NCBI RefSeq assembly: GCF_023715365.1
Contig: NZ_JAMBNZ010000005.1
Coordinates: 124,001 to 188,000 of the forward strand
Origin: Georgenia satyanarayanai
GTDB taxonomy: Bacteria > Actinomycetota > Actinomycetes > Actinomycetales > Actinomycetaceae
Length of the DNA stretch: 64,000 nucleotides
Direction: 5' to 3'
Numbering within the stretch: position 1 is the stretch's first letter; each line of letters opens with the position of its first letter. The notes under the pieces were generated by a model. The model saw only the letters and a list, made by a program, of their open reading frames with translations, was not told the origin of the DNA and searched no databases. Position numbers and translations under genes: made by a program. This document shows positions 54,136 to 63,494 of the stretch, one piece after another.

Positions 54136-55005
54136 ATGCGAGGAATCATTCTGGCCGGGGGATCCGGCACGCGCCTGCACCCGATCACCCAGGGCGTGAG
54201 CAAGCAGCTGGTGCCGGTCTACGACAAGCCGATGATCTACTACCCGCTGACCACCCTCATGCTGGCCGGGATCCGCGACGTTCTCGTCATCACCACGCCG
54301 CACGACGCCGAGTCCTTCCGCCGCCTGCTCGGTGACGGCTCGCAGTTCGGCATCTCGATCAGCTACGCGGTCCAGGCGGAGCCCAACGGGCTGGCCCAGG
54401 CCTTTGTGCTCGGCGCGGACTTCATCGGCGACGACGACGCCGCCCTGGTCCTGGGCGACAACATCTTCTACGGGCCAGGCATGGGCACCACGCTGAGCCG
54501 CTTCGAGCAGATCGACGGCGCGGCCGTGTTCGCCTACCACGTGGCCGAGCCCACCGCGTACGGCGTCGTCGAGTTCGACGACAGCTTCCGCGCGCTGTCC
54601 ATCGAGGAGAAGCCGGCACGCCCGAAGAGCTCCTACGCGGTACCGGGCCTGTACTTCTACGACAACGACGTCGTCGCCATCGCGCGCGACCTGCAGCCGT
54701 CGGCGCGCGGGGAGTACGAGATCACCGACGTCAACCGCGTCTACCTGGAGGCCGGCCGCCTCCAGGTCGAGGTGCTGCCCCGCGGTACGGCGTGGCTCGA
54801 CACCGGGACCTTCGACTCCCTGGCCGATGCGACCGCCTTCGTCCGCACGGTCGAGGCCCGCCAGGGCCTGAAGATCGGCTGCCCGGAGGAGGTCGCCTGG
54901 CGCAGGGGCTTTCTCACCGACGACGAGCTGCAGGAGCGCGCCGAGCCCCTGCGCAAGTCCGGCTACGGCCAGTACCTGCTCGGGCTGCTGCAGCACGAGC
55001 GCTGA
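54136..55005 (+). CDS. rfbA: Glucose-1-phosphate thymidylyltransferase (RmlA/RfbA)
   Basis: The protein has 289 residues, from the ATG at 54136 ([18 protein letters not shown]), the canonical start; CAGACT 6 nt upstream (54124-54129) is a candidate leaderless -10. It contains [15 protein letters not shown], then [13 protein letters not shown] and [10 protein letters not shown]. It makes dTDP-glucose from dTTP and glucose-1-phosphate, the first step to dTDP-rhamnose. The rfbC gene is 64 bp downstream; the genes for RmlB and RmlD are not in this window. Confidence 0.95.
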   Translation: MRGIILAGGSGTRLHPITQGVSKQLVPVYDKPMIYYPLTTLMLAGIRDVLVITTPHDAESFRRLLGDGSQFGISISYAVQAEPNGLAQAFVLGADFIGDDDAALVLGDNIFYGPGMGTTLSRFEQIDGAAVFAYHVAEPTAYGVVEFDDSFRALSIEEKPARPKSSYAVPGLYFYDNDVVAIARDLQPSARGEYEITDVNRVYLEAGRLQVEVLPRGTAWLDTGTFDSLADATAFVRTVEARQGLKIGCPEEVAWRRGFLTDDELQERAEPLRKSGYGQYLLGLLQHER

Positions 55006-55069
55006 GATACCCGGCCACCACCAGCACAGCGCGCCCGCGTCGAGGCGCACTCAGACAGAGGAGAGCATC

Positions 55070-55687
55070 GTGCAGTTCCGTGAGTTGAGCGTCCCCGGTG
55101 CCTGGGAGATCACCCCTCGGCTCCACGGCGACGACCGTGGCGTGTTCCTCGAGGTCTTCAAGGAACAGGCATTTGTGGACGCCGTGGGACACCCCCTGGC
55201 CCTCAAGCAGGCGAACTCCTCCGTCTCGGCCGCCGGGGTCGTACGCGGCATCCACTTCGCCCAGCTGCCGCCCTCCCAGGCCAAGTACGTCACCTGCCCG
55301 CGCGGGGCGGTGCTCGACGTCGTCGTCGACATCCGGGTGGGCTCACCCACCTTCGGGCAGTGGGACAGCGTGCTGCTCGACGACGTCGACCGCCGGTCGA
55401 TCTACATCTCCGAGGGACTGGGACACGCCTTCTGCTCCCTGGAGGAGGACTCCACCGTGGTCTACCTCTGCTCCGAGCCCTACGCCCCGGGACGTGAGCA
55501 CGGGATCAACCCGCTGAGCGAGGAGGTCGGGATCGCGTGGCCGACCACCGGGCGTGACGGCCGTCCGCTCGAGCTCCGGCTCTCGGACAAGGACGCGGCA
55601 GCCCCCGGGCTCCGTGAGGCGCAGGACAGCGGCGTGCTGCCGCGGTACGACGAGGTGCAGGACTTCCTCGCGTCGCTGCGCGCGTGA
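55070..55687 (+). CDS. rfbC: dTDP-4-dehydrorhamnose 3,5-epimerase (RmlC/RfbC)
   Basis: The protein has 205 residues, from the GTG at 55070 with GGAGAG 4 nt upstream. It begins QFRELSVPGAWEITPRLHGDDRGVF. Family motifs are VVRGIHFAQLPPSQAKYV (active-site His) and EGLGHAFCSLEEDSTVVYLCSEPYAPGREHGI. It epimerises dTDP-4-keto-6-deoxyglucose at C3 and C5. Its stop overlaps the GTG of the next glycosyltransferase (GTGA). Confidence 0.95.
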   Translation: MQFRELSVPGAWEITPRLHGDDRGVFLEVFKEQAFVDAVGHPLALKQANSSVSAAGVVRGIHFAQLPPSQAKYVTCPRGAVLDVVVDIRVGSPTFGQWDSVLLDDVDRRSIYISEGLGHAFCSLEEDSTVVYLCSEPYAPGREHGINPLSEEVGIAWPTTGRDGRPLELRLSDKDAAAPGLREAQDSGVLPRYDEVQDFLASLRA

Positions 55688-56643
55688 GCCGGAACGGCAC
55701 AGGCTCACCCGCGCCGGCCGGGGAGGGGGCACCGCCGGCGAACGGCGTCACGGCCGTCGTCGTCACCTATGAGCCCGACCCGGGCGTGACCCTCCCGCTG
55801 CTGACGGCTCTGGCGCAGCAGTGCGAGCGCGTCATCGTGGTCGACAACGGCTCGGCCGCCTCGCTGCGCGAGAGACTGCGCGAGGCGTGCGCCCGGCTGG
55901 GTGCCGAGCTGGTGGAGCTGCCGACGAACCGGGGCATCGCAGCGGCACAGAACGCAGGGATCGCCCGCGCCCGCCGTGGCCGCTACGTGCTGCTCATGGA
56001 CCAGGACTCCATGCCGGCCCCGGACATGGTGTCCCTGCTCGTCGCCGGCGCCCGTGACGCAGCCGCACAGGGTCTGGCAGTAGGCGCCGTGGGGCCGGTG
56101 TCAGCGGACACCCGCTCCACCACCGAGGAGATGGTCTACGTCTCGCGGACGTGGGGCCCGCGCCGTGCGCGTGCTGCGCAGCTCCGCGCCGAGCGCGTCG
56201 AGACGGCCTTCCTCCTCGCCTCGGGCTGCCTCGTCCCTGTGCCCGTGCTGGACCGCGTCGGCGAGATGAACGAGGCGTGGTTCATCGACCACGTCGACCT
56301 CGAGTGGGGCCTGCGGGCGCGCCGCGCCGGGTACGGCCTCTACGCCATCCCCGGCGCGCTGCTGGCTCACACCCTCGGCGACCGCCTCACCAAGCTCCCC
56401 GGGCGCGCGCAAGAGGTGCACGTCCACTCCCCCGTGCGCACCTACTACCTCACGCGCAACACCGTGCACCTCGTGCGCTCCGGACTGCTCGGCTGGCGCT
56501 GGGCCCTCGGGTACGTCGTCTGGCTGGGCAAGTACGTGGCCTTCAACGCGCTCCTCGCGGCGCCGCGCGGGGAACGGGTCCGGCGCATGGCCCAGGGGCT
56601 GCGCGACGGGCTGCTCGGCCGCACGGGCCCCGCGCCGCGCTAG
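55684..56643 (+). CDS. GT2 glycosyltransferase, rhamnosyltransferase-like
   Basis: The protein has 319 residues, from the GTG at 55684, coupled to rfbC. An unstructured start precedes VTAVVVTYEPDPGVTLPLL. GT2 motifs are VIVVDNGSAA and VLLMDQDSMPAPDMV (a DxD-like site), with FIDHVDLEWGLRARRAGYGL. This matches the dTDP-rhamnose transferase group (RfbN/WbbL-like). It should add rhamnose to a lipid-linked cell-wall glycan. Two C-terminal hydrophobic stretches suggest membrane association. Confidence 0.9.
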   Translation: MSRNGTGSPAPAGEGAPPANGVTAVVVTYEPDPGVTLPLLTALAQQCERVIVVDNGSAASLRERLREACARLGAELVELPTNRGIAAAQNAGIARARRGRYVLLMDQDSMPAPDMVSLLVAGARDAAAQGLAVGAVGPVSADTRSTTEEMVYVSRTWGPRRARAAQLRAERVETAFLLASGCLVPVPVLDRVGEMNEAWFIDHVDLEWGLRARRAGYGLYAIPGALLAHTLGDRLTKLPGRAQEVHVHSPVRTYYLTRNTVHLVRSGLLGWRWALGYVVWLGKYVAFNALLAAPRGERVRRMAQGLRDGLLGRTGPAPR

Positions 56644-56665
56644 TCGGCGCAGGGTCCGGACCGGC

Positions 56666-57949
56666 TCAGCGCCGGTAGTCGAAGTGCCAGGCCTCGGGGT
56701 TGGAGCCGCCCTCTCGGTTCCATGGCATGTTGTGCCAGCCGAAGCGCGGGCCGTTGTCCCGCAGCCACAGGTAGGGCTGGGTCCCGAACTCGATGTCGAC
56801 GCGACCGCCGAAGTCGATGGCCAGGCCGTAGCCGTGCGGGGAGCGGCCCGGGCGGGCGGCGGTCGGAGGCCCGGTCTCCTCCCAGATGTACTGCTGGTCC
56901 GCGTAGCTGCGGTACGTCGTGAACGGCGCATGGTTGATCGGCAACGGCGAGCCGAAACGGGCACGGTAGGCGCGGTCGAAGGCGACGAGGTCGTTGACCG
57001 CCCGGCAGCTGATCGCGTGGGTCGTGAGGAAGGGGATCGGGCAGAGCGCGGAGTGGCTCAGTCGCCCGTTGCGGGCGTCGAGGCGCCCGGAGGTGGCGTC
57101 CACCCCGGCGAGCTGCGCCTGCGTGACCCAGCCGTTGGCGTGTCGTTCCAGAGCGGGGCGCAGGCGGTGCAGGCCCAGGGAGTCCCTCCCGTCACCGTTC
57201 CAGTCGCCGCTGAGGGCGCCGTCCGTCTCTCGGCCGTAGACGACGACTCGGTCGGCCGGTCCGGGCCGCACCCGGTCGGCCATGTAGTAGGTCCGGCCGC
57301 GGCGCACGGTGAAGGTGTCCTCGCCGTCGCCGTCCCAGTCCCCTACGAGGACGTCGTCGTCGGGGCGGCCGTACACGACGACCTCATCCGCCGGACCGGC
57401 GCGCAGGGAGTTCTTCACGAAGTACTGGGCCCCTCGCCGGACCGCGAGCGTGTCGACGCCGTCAGCGTCCCAGTCGCCGACGAGCACGTCGTCCTCGGCC
57501 CTGCCATAGGCGAGGACGATGTCGGCAGGACCGCCCGCCAGGGAGTTCTTCACGTGGTAGACGTTCCCGCGCCGCACGGCGAGCGTGTCGACGCCGTCAC
57601 CGTCCCAGTCGCCGACGAGGACCACGTCCCAGGGCCGGCCGTAACCGAACTGCCGGTGAGGGCGGCCCGAGGAGTTGGCGTTGCGGATCGAGAAGACGTT
57701 GGTGAGGTTGCGTGAGCCGATCGTGTCGGTCCCGTTGCCGTCCCAGTCTCCGACCCAGTAGCGGTCGGTCTGGACGCCGTAGGTGAAGACGGTGCTCGCC
57801 TCGGAGCTGAAGCTGTCGGACAGATAGAAGTCGTGGCCCCACCCCTCGCTCTGCCCGCCCTTGGCGCCGGCACCGGTGGCTCCCGCCAGTGCGCCCGTGA
57901 CCGCCAGGACTCCAGCTACGGCGCCCGTGACCCACCGTCGCACTCGCAC
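56666..57949 (-). CDS. Secreted M15 (VanY-type) D,D-carboxypeptidase with five FG-GAP-like repeats
   Basis: The protein has 427 residues. The GTG at 57949 follows TAGCCT by 6 nt (57961-57956). A signal peptide (about 1-29) precedes five 45-residue repeats (about 53-261: VLVGDWDGDGVDTLAVRRG, YHVKNSL), very similar to those of the GH3 protein at 36054-38570. The M15 domain from about 275 has the zinc motif SPHGYGLAIDFG and EAWHFDYRR at the end. It should trim D-alanine peptides in peptidoglycan. It is flanked by sugar transferases. Confidence 0.88.
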   Translation of the reverse strand: MRVRRWVTGAVAGVLAVTGALAGATGAGAKGGQSEGWGHDFYLSDSFSSEASTVFTYGVQTDRYWVGDWDGNGTDTIGSRNLTNVFSIRNANSSGRPHRQFGYGRPWDVVLVGDWDGDGVDTLAVRRGNVYHVKNSLAGGPADIVLAYGRAEDDVLVGDWDADGVDTLAVRRGAQYFVKNSLRAGPADEVVVYGRPDDDVLVGDWDGDGEDTFTVRRGRTYYMADRVRPGPADRVVVYGRETDGALSGDWNGDGRDSLGLHRLRPALERHANGWVTQAQLAGVDATSGRLDARNGRLSHSALCPIPFLTTHAISCRAVNDLVAFDRAYRARFGSPLPINHAPFTTYRSYADQQYIWEETGPPTAARPGRSPHGYGLAIDFGGRVDIEFGTQPYLWLRDNGPRFGWHNMPWNREGGSNPEAWHFDYRR

Positions 57950-58043
57950 CCGGCCAGGCTAGCCAGGGCGTGGCCCGTTACGGCGAGGCGCGAGGCGTGC
58001 AGTACGCCACACATGAAGACGACCGAGCCGCGAGCGTACGGTG

Positions 58044-59237
58044 CTAAGCGGTCCCGCCCCGTCGGTGGCGCGTCCTAGCACCTTCCGTGAGCGTCCTGAG
58101 CAGATCGACGTAACGAGCACCGACCGCGTCGGCCGAGAAGGACGCAGCCCGATCCCTCGCCGCCCGTCCGAGCTCGGCGCGTCGCTCCGGGTCGCCGGCA
58201 AGTGAGTCGATCGCCTGGGCGAGACGTACGGCGTCCCCGGGCGGGGTGAGGACGCCGTCGACGCCGTCGCGCACGGCCTCGTCGATCCCGGCGAGGTCGG
58301 AGGCGACGACGGCGCACCCGGTGCCCATCGCCTCGAGCAGGACGACGGGCAGCCCGTCCTGGTCGCCGGAGGCTGCGGGGACGGACGGGACGACGACGAC
58401 GTCGGCCTCGGCGTAGGCGTGCCGGAGCGCGGTGCGGCCGCGCTGGCCGACGAATGTCACCGGCAGCCCGCGAGCCTGCCGCTCGAGGTCGGCCCTCAGC
58501 GGCCCGTCACCGATGACGGTGAGGCTGATGTCGGCATCGACCGACCGGAGGGCCGTAAGGAGGACCTCCAGCCCCTTCTTCTCCACGAGGCGGCCCACGA
58601 ACAGCAGCCGGACGTGGCCACCGGGCCGGTCCACGCGCGGGACGACCCCGCTGAGGTCTGCTCCCATCGGCATGACCGAGACCTGGTCGGGTCGGGCCCC
58701 GAGGTCGAGCACCCGCCGGCGCATCTCCTCGTTCATCACCGTGACGTGCCCGGCGCGCCGCACGACCCACCGCTTGACCCGCCGCATGAGCGGGCCGTCC
58801 AAGGCGTACAAGTCCCCGCCGAGGGTGGTGATGAGCCGGGGGGTGCGCGGCGCGCACACGGTGGCGACGAGACCTTGGGGCACGATCCAGTGCGCGTGCA
58901 CGACGTCGGGGCGCAGCCTGCGCACCGCCCACAAGGTCGTCAACGCCTCGGCCACGATGAACGGGACAACCTGGAGCCACCGCGCCGGGCGCTGCCGGAG
59001 GTTCTCAATGATCGCGCCGTCGGCGAGCGTCTCCCAGCGCCGCGGGAAGTACCGGAAGCGGCGCACGGCCATCCGTCCGTCCCTCTCACGGGGCGCCGAA
59101 CCCGAGACCGAGGGGACGAGGACTAGGGTGTCGAAGTGCTCGGCCTCGCGTCTGGCGAGGTCCGAGACGAACTCCGGCGTCCCGTCCCCCGGGCGGCCCG
59201 GGAAGGTCGACGCCAGAACCAGGAGGCGGGGGCGCAT
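58044..59237 (-). CDS. GT4 glycosyltransferase
   Basis: The protein has 397 residues, from the ATG at 59237 (MRPRLLVLASTFPGRPGD), a typical GT4 start; no clear ribosome-binding site. The C-terminal GT-B part has RLLFVGRLVEKKGLEVLLTA, VIGDGPLRADLE and DGLPVVLLEAMGTGCAVV, with the E-x7-E acidic pair region. HWIVPQGLVATV supplies an acceptor-side loop. The sugar donor is not determinable. It diverges, with 33 bp between starts, from the epimerase gene. Confidence 0.9.
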   Translation of the reverse strand: MRPRLLVLASTFPGRPGDGTPEFVSDLARREAEHFDTLVLVPSVSGSAPRERDGRMAVRRFRYFPRRWETLADGAIIENLRQRPARWLQVVPFIVAEALTTLWAVRRLRPDVVHAHWIVPQGLVATVCAPRTPRLITTLGGDLYALDGPLMRRVKRWVVRRAGHVTVMNEEMRRRVLDLGARPDQVSVMPMGADLSGVVPRVDRPGGHVRLLFVGRLVEKKGLEVLLTALRSVDADISLTVIGDGPLRADLERQARGLPVTFVGQRGRTALRHAYAEADVVVVPSVPAASGDQDGLPVVLLEAMGTGCAVVASDLAGIDEAVRDGVDGVLTPPGDAVRLAQAIDSLAGDPERRAELGRAARDRAASFSADAVGARYVDLLRTLTEGARTRHRRGGTA

Positions 59238-59270
59238 CACAAGCGCCCGCCAGCACGGGAGAACAACGTC

Positions 59271-60161
59271 ATGCTCACAGGATCGCACGGCTCACGTGCA
59301 GCCGCCGTCGTCGGTGCTGGTGGCTTCCTCGGTTCGTCGCTCTGCGACGCCCTCGAGGAACGTGGGGTGCAGGTGCACAGGTTCACCCGCACGTGGCCCG
59401 CCGTCCGCTCCGGTGAGCCGGCGGCGGAGCTGGGGTCCGTCTCGACGGTCTTCTGGGCTGCGTCGCAGATCAACCCCCTCCTCGCGGAGGAGCGCCCCGA
59501 CCTCGTCGCCGCGGACGAGCGCCACCTCGCCGACTTCCTCCGGGCGCTCGCCGCTCGTGGCCTCACTCCGCGCACGGTGCTCCTCAGCTCTGGGGGAACC
59601 GTGTACGGCAACCATGGAGCGCCCTTCCACGAGAGCAGCCCGCTGCACCCGGCGAGCGCCTACGGCCGGGCCAAGGCCAGGCTGGAGGCCGTCCTCGCCG
59701 AGAACGCCGCCCGCCCCACCGTGGTGCGGATCTCGAACGCCTACGGACCCGGACAGCCACCCGCCCCGGGGCAGGGCGTCATCGCCCACTGGCTCCGCGC
59801 GGTCGCGGCCGCTCGGCCGATCACGGTCTTCGGTGACCTTCGCACCGCGCGCGACTACGTCGCCGTCCAGGACGTGGTGTCGGCGCTGGCGAGGCTGCAC
59901 GAGCACGACGGCGCGCTTCCGGCACTCAACATCGGTTCGGGCCGCGCCACGACCCTCGCGGAGGTCCGAGACGTCGTCCTGCACGTCACCGGACGACCGG
60001 AGCTGCCTGTCCGCCACGAGCCCGCTCGGTCCTTCGATGTTCCGGCCACCTGGCTGGACGTGTCGCTGGCCCGCGAGACGATCGGCTGGCAGCCCCGTGT
60101 CTCGCTCGCGGAGGGCGTGGCGGCGACGTGGTCCTGGCTGGCCGAGAACCCTCGGCGCTGA
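59271..60161 (+). CDS. NAD-dependent epimerase/dehydratase (SDR)
   Basis: The protein has 296 residues, from the ATG at 59271 with GGGAGA about 8 nt upstream. The Rossmann motif is VGAGGFLGSSLCDAL; the catalytic triad region is SSGGTVYGNHG and SAYGRAKARLEAVL (YxxxK). The C-terminal AWLDVSLARETIGW is typical of UDP-sugar epimerases (GalE-like). It probably makes a sugar donor for the polysaccharide locus; the substrate is not clear. It abuts the convergent YbhN gene. Confidence 0.88.
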   Translation: MLTGSHGSRAAAVVGAGGFLGSSLCDALEERGVQVHRFTRTWPAVRSGEPAAELGSVSTVFWAASQINPLLAEERPDLVAADERHLADFLRALAARGLTPRTVLLSSGGTVYGNHGAPFHESSPLHPASAYGRAKARLEAVLAENAARPTVVRISNAYGPGQPPAPGQGVIAHWLRAVAAARPITVFGDLRTARDYVAVQDVVSALARLHEHDGALPALNIGSGRATTLAEVRDVVLHVTGRPELPVRHEPARSFDVPATWLDVSLARETIGWQPRVSLAEGVAATWSWLAENPRR

Positions 60162-61103
60162 CTACTGCTGCGGTACGCCGCTGCGCCTGCTGCGGCGACG
60201 GAGCAACGACATGGCCCCCAGGCCGAGGAGAAGGTCCGCCGCCGTGAGGATCACCCGCGCGAGGAGCACCGTGACGACGACGGCACCCGCGCCGAGCTGG
60301 CCCGCCAGCAGTGCACCGAGAACGGCTTCCCGCACCCCGACCCCAGCGGGCACGACGATCGCGAGGAAGCCGACGATCCACGCCAGCGCGTAGCCGCCGA
60401 CGGCCAGCGCCAACGTCGCGACCGCCGGCTCCATGCCGAGCCAGGTCCCGATCAGCCACACCTGGATGCCGGCCAGGACCCACCCGCCGAGCGCCCAGCA
60501 CGACGAGCGCACGATCCCGGCGAGGCTGAGCGGCTTCTCGAGCGGCGGACGCCGCACGAGGGCCAGAGCCGAGCCGAGAACCCGGTTGAGGACCGGGGGC
60601 GAGAGGAGGACGACGAAGAGCGGGAGGGTCCACACCACCCAGGAGTAGTCGTCGCGGATCTCGCTCGGGCCGAGCAGCACGGCGACGACGGCGAGGAGCA
60701 GTCCGGTGACGATCGACACGAGGATCGACACGACCATCACCGAGACCGAGCGCCGCCGCGGGATGAGGTGGTCGGCGCCCATCTCGGCCGCGGCGACGAT
60801 GTTCCACACCCCTCCGGGCAGGTACTTGCCGACCTGCGACACGAAGAACACGCGGCTCGCGTCCGCCACCGTGAGCCGCGAACCCAGGTCGGTCATCACG
60901 GCCCGCCACGAGAGCATGGTGAGGAACACGTACACGAGGCTGATGGCGAGGACGGCGACGATGCTCCCCGCGGAGAGCGAGGCGAGCGCCGCGGAGACGT
61001 CGGTCCACTGGCTGCTCACCGCCCACACCCCGAAGCCGAGTGCAGCAAGCAGGAAGATGCCCCGGGCCCAGCGCGACCTGAGTGCCGAGAGGATACGGCT
61101 CAC
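60162..61103 (-). CDS. YbhN-like lysylphosphatidylglycerol synthase TM-region protein
   Basis: The protein has 313 residues with eight hydrophobic segments; the GTG at 61103 overlaps the previous stop (GTGA). Typical pieces are VFFVSQVGKYLPGGVWNIV, LALVRRPPLEKPLSLAG and FLAIVVPAGVGVREAVLGALL, matching the LPG_synthase_TM superfamily. In glycan clusters these act as flippase-like or regulatory membrane proteins. It is the last gene of a GT2 - GT4 - YbhN minus-strand operon. Confidence 0.88.
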   Translation of the reverse strand: MSRILSALRSRWARGIFLLAALGFGVWAVSSQWTDVSAALASLSAGSIVAVLAISLVYVFLTMLSWRAVMTDLGSRLTVADASRVFFVSQVGKYLPGGVWNIVAAAEMGADHLIPRRRSVSVMVVSILVSIVTGLLLAVVAVLLGPSEIRDDYSWVVWTLPLFVVLLSPPVLNRVLGSALALVRRPPLEKPLSLAGIVRSSCWALGGWVLAGIQVWLIGTWLGMEPAVATLALAVGGYALAWIVGFLAIVVPAGVGVREAVLGALLAGQLGAGAVVVTVLLARVILTAADLLLGLGAMSLLRRRSRRSGVPQQ

Positions 61104-62200
61104 CGTGCCAGGGCCCGGTCGAGCGGGGCGGTGACGGCCTGCGGCGTGAACCGCTCCTGGCTCCAGGCGCGCGCGTCCGCGCTGAGGGCCGCCCGTCGGT
61201 CCGGCCTGGCAGCGAGATCGGCAAGAACCGTCGCAAGAGCCTCGGCGTCCCCTGCGGGGACGAGCTCGGCGACGTCACCGAGCACCCGGCGCTGCGGAGC
61301 GGTGTCGCTGGTGACGACCGCGCACCCGGCTGCGGTGCCCTGGTAGACCTTGTTGGGGACGACGCGTCCGGCCTTGCCGGTCGTGCCGAAGATGCCCAGG
61401 CACACGTCGTGGCCGGCGACGAGCGCAGGGAGCTCAGCGCCGTCGATCCAGTCGTGCCAGCGGATCCCGGGAAGTCCGTCGACCAGCGCGCGCACCGCCT
61501 CGGCGTCCTGGCCGGTGCCCACGAGCGTGGCGTGCACCGGGACGCCGCGCTCGTGGAGCAGGCGCAGCGCCCGCCCGACGGTCTCGGTGCCCTGCAGCGG
61601 CGTGAACAGGCCGAAGAAGACGACGCTCATCGGCCCGCCCGGAGGACGCGCGTCCTCGGCCGCGCGGAACCACGCGTCGGTGGCGCCGACGTCGACGACG
61701 ACGACACGGCCCTGGTGCCAGGCGGGCACCAGGCCGCGGTGCTCGTCGGTGTCGACGACCACGACGTCGGCAGCGCGCAGGGCCAGCGCGTCGAGCGCCG
61801 CCAGCAGACGGGTGCGCAGCCCGTCCGGTGTCCCGCGGTCACGGGCGGTGTCTGCGGCGAAGATGAGGTGGTCGAGCACGATGGTGCTCCCCGGGAACAG
61901 CAGGCGGGCGAGGAGCACGTCGAAGTGCCCGAGGTAGCCGACGAGCACGGCCTGGGGCCTGTTCGGACCGGTGTAGCGGGGCGCCCCGGCCACGAGTGAC
62001 ACCCAGCGACGTGCGAGCCGGAGCGCGTGGCGGGGCAGGGTGAGGGGGTCACGCAGGGCCTCAACCTTGTCCGCCGTCGACAGCCCCAGTGGCCGGTTCA
62101 GCTCCCGGACGTCGTGCCCGTGCCGCCGTAGGCCGTCGATGAGGACCTGGACGCGCGGGTGCTTCGCGGCGTCGTACGTGCCAAAGGCCAGGATCCTCAC
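61100..62200 (-). CDS. GT4 glycosyltransferase
   Basis: The protein has 366 residues, from the GTG at 62200 overlapping the GT2 stop (GTGA). It starts RILAFGTYDAAKHPRVQVL. The GT-B donor part shows VVFFGLFTPLQGTETVGRAL, TLVGTGQDAEAVRAL and the end KVYQGTAAGCAVVTSD. It has a shorter, cytosolic form. It probably adds a sugar to the lipid-linked glycan; donor unknown. It is coupled to both its operon neighbours. Confidence 0.9.
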   Translation of the reverse strand: MRILAFGTYDAAKHPRVQVLIDGLRRHGHDVRELNRPLGLSTADKVEALRDPLTLPRHALRLARRWVSLVAGAPRYTGPNRPQAVLVGYLGHFDVLLARLLFPGSTIVLDHLIFAADTARDRGTPDGLRTRLLAALDALALRAADVVVVDTDEHRGLVPAWHQGRVVVVDVGATDAWFRAAEDARPPGGPMSVVFFGLFTPLQGTETVGRALRLLHERGVPVHATLVGTGQDAEAVRALVDGLPGIRWHDWIDGAELPALVAGHDVCLGIFGTTGKAGRVVPNKVYQGTAAGCAVVTSDTAPQRRVLGDVAELVPAGDAEALATVLADLAARPDRRAALSADARAWSQERFTPQAVTAPLDRALAR

Positions 62201-63288
62201 CGGTCGACGGTCTCGCCCGTGGCCAGAGTCGTCGGGTGCTGGCTGTTCTCCGGCGGTGCGACGAGCCCGAGATGTCCGTTGCCGCCGAAGGTGGCCGGCT
62301 TCGCGGTCGCGCCGTGGCCGAGCTGGCCGTCGAGAGTGACGTCTGCCGGCGGGCGGTACTGCATGACCTTGATCCGCTCGAGACTCTCCTCGAGCAGGAC
62401 ACGGTTGGTCCGTTGCAGGTCCGCGATGACGAGCAACGCATAGCTCAGGAGGGCGCCGACGAGCATCGCGGTGCCGAAGATGAGGGACTGGACGTGGCCG
62501 CCACCCTCACCCTGGAGCCAGAAGACGAAGAACCGCACGAACGGGACGAGCGCGGCGATGAGCATGAGCGTGCCCAGCGTCCCGAGCACGAGGTGCGGCT
62601 TGAACATGAGGAAGGAGCGCGTGATCGCGCCGGCGGACTTGAACATGTGCTGCCAGATGTTCTTGAACAGCCGGGACTCGCGCGTCTTCGGGTTCGTCTC
62701 GATCGGCAGCGACGCGATCCGCAGCCGCTTGTTGCCGGCCTGGATGATCGTCTCCATGCAGTAGGAGAACTGCGTGATGACGTTGAGGCGGAGCAGCGCG
62801 TTCTTGGAGTAGGCCCGGAAACCGGACGCGGCGTCGGGCAGCGCGGTCCCCGCCGCCTTGTTGACGACGCTGGACCCGACCTGCTGCATCGCCTTCTTGA
62901 ACGGGGAGAAGTGCGCGATGGTACTCGTCTGCCGGTCCGCGATGACGATGTCCGCGCGGCCGCCGATGATCGGCTGGACGAGGTCGGCGATCCGTTCCTG
63001 GGGGTACTGGTTGTCCCCGTCGGTGTTCACGACGATGTCCGCGCCGTGGGCCAGGGCGTAGTCGATACCGTCCCGGAAGGACCGGGCCAGGCCCATGTTG
63101 CGGGCGTGGCGCACGAAGTGCCGCACGCCGTGCTCCTGCGCCACCGCGATCGTGCGGTCGGTGGAGCCGTCGTCGATGATGAGGATCTCGATCTGGTCGA
63201 TTCCCGGGATCTCCCTGGGGATCGACTCGAGGACGAGGGGCAAGGTCTCTTCCTCGTTGAGGCACGGGACCTGGACAAACAGCTTCAC
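62197..63288 (-). CDS. GT2 glycosyltransferase with two C-terminal helices (DPM/ArnC type)
   Basis: The protein has 363 residues, from the GTG at 63288 (MKLFVQVPCLNEEETLPLVL). GT2 core: ILIIDDGSTDRT, HARNMGLARSFRDGID and NTDGDNQYPQERI (DxD). The membrane part has LGTLGTLMLIAALVPFVRFFVFWLQ and LIFGTAMLVGALLSYALLVIADL. It resembles polyprenyl-phosphate sugar transferases. It is the first gene of the operon. A Gly/Pro-rich tail ends it. Confidence 0.92.
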   Translation of the reverse strand: MKLFVQVPCLNEEETLPLVLESIPREIPGIDQIEILIIDDGSTDRTIAVAQEHGVRHFVRHARNMGLARSFRDGIDYALAHGADIVVNTDGDNQYPQERIADLVQPIIGGRADIVIADRQTSTIAHFSPFKKAMQQVGSSVVNKAAGTALPDAASGFRAYSKNALLRLNVITQFSYCMETIIQAGNKRLRIASLPIETNPKTRESRLFKNIWQHMFKSAGAITRSFLMFKPHLVLGTLGTLMLIAALVPFVRFFVFWLQGEGGGHVQSLIFGTAMLVGALLSYALLVIADLQRTNRVLLEESLERIKVMQYRPPADVTLDGQLGHGATAKPATFGGNGHLGLVAPPENSQHPTTLATGETVDR

Positions 63289-63494
63289 TGGTTCAACCCA
63301 TCCGTCATTAGCGCGGACTGCTGGTGCGAATGTCCCACCAGGAGCCTGTCGTTCGGTGGCACCACGCGACCGGCCACGGACGCCACACTCCGTGACACGA
63401 TACGCGACCGGTCACCGACCGCCCTAGGTTCCGGGTCACACCGGCGCTGGTGCGGCGCTGCAGGCGACGCCCGCGAGGACCTTATGCTCGTGGT

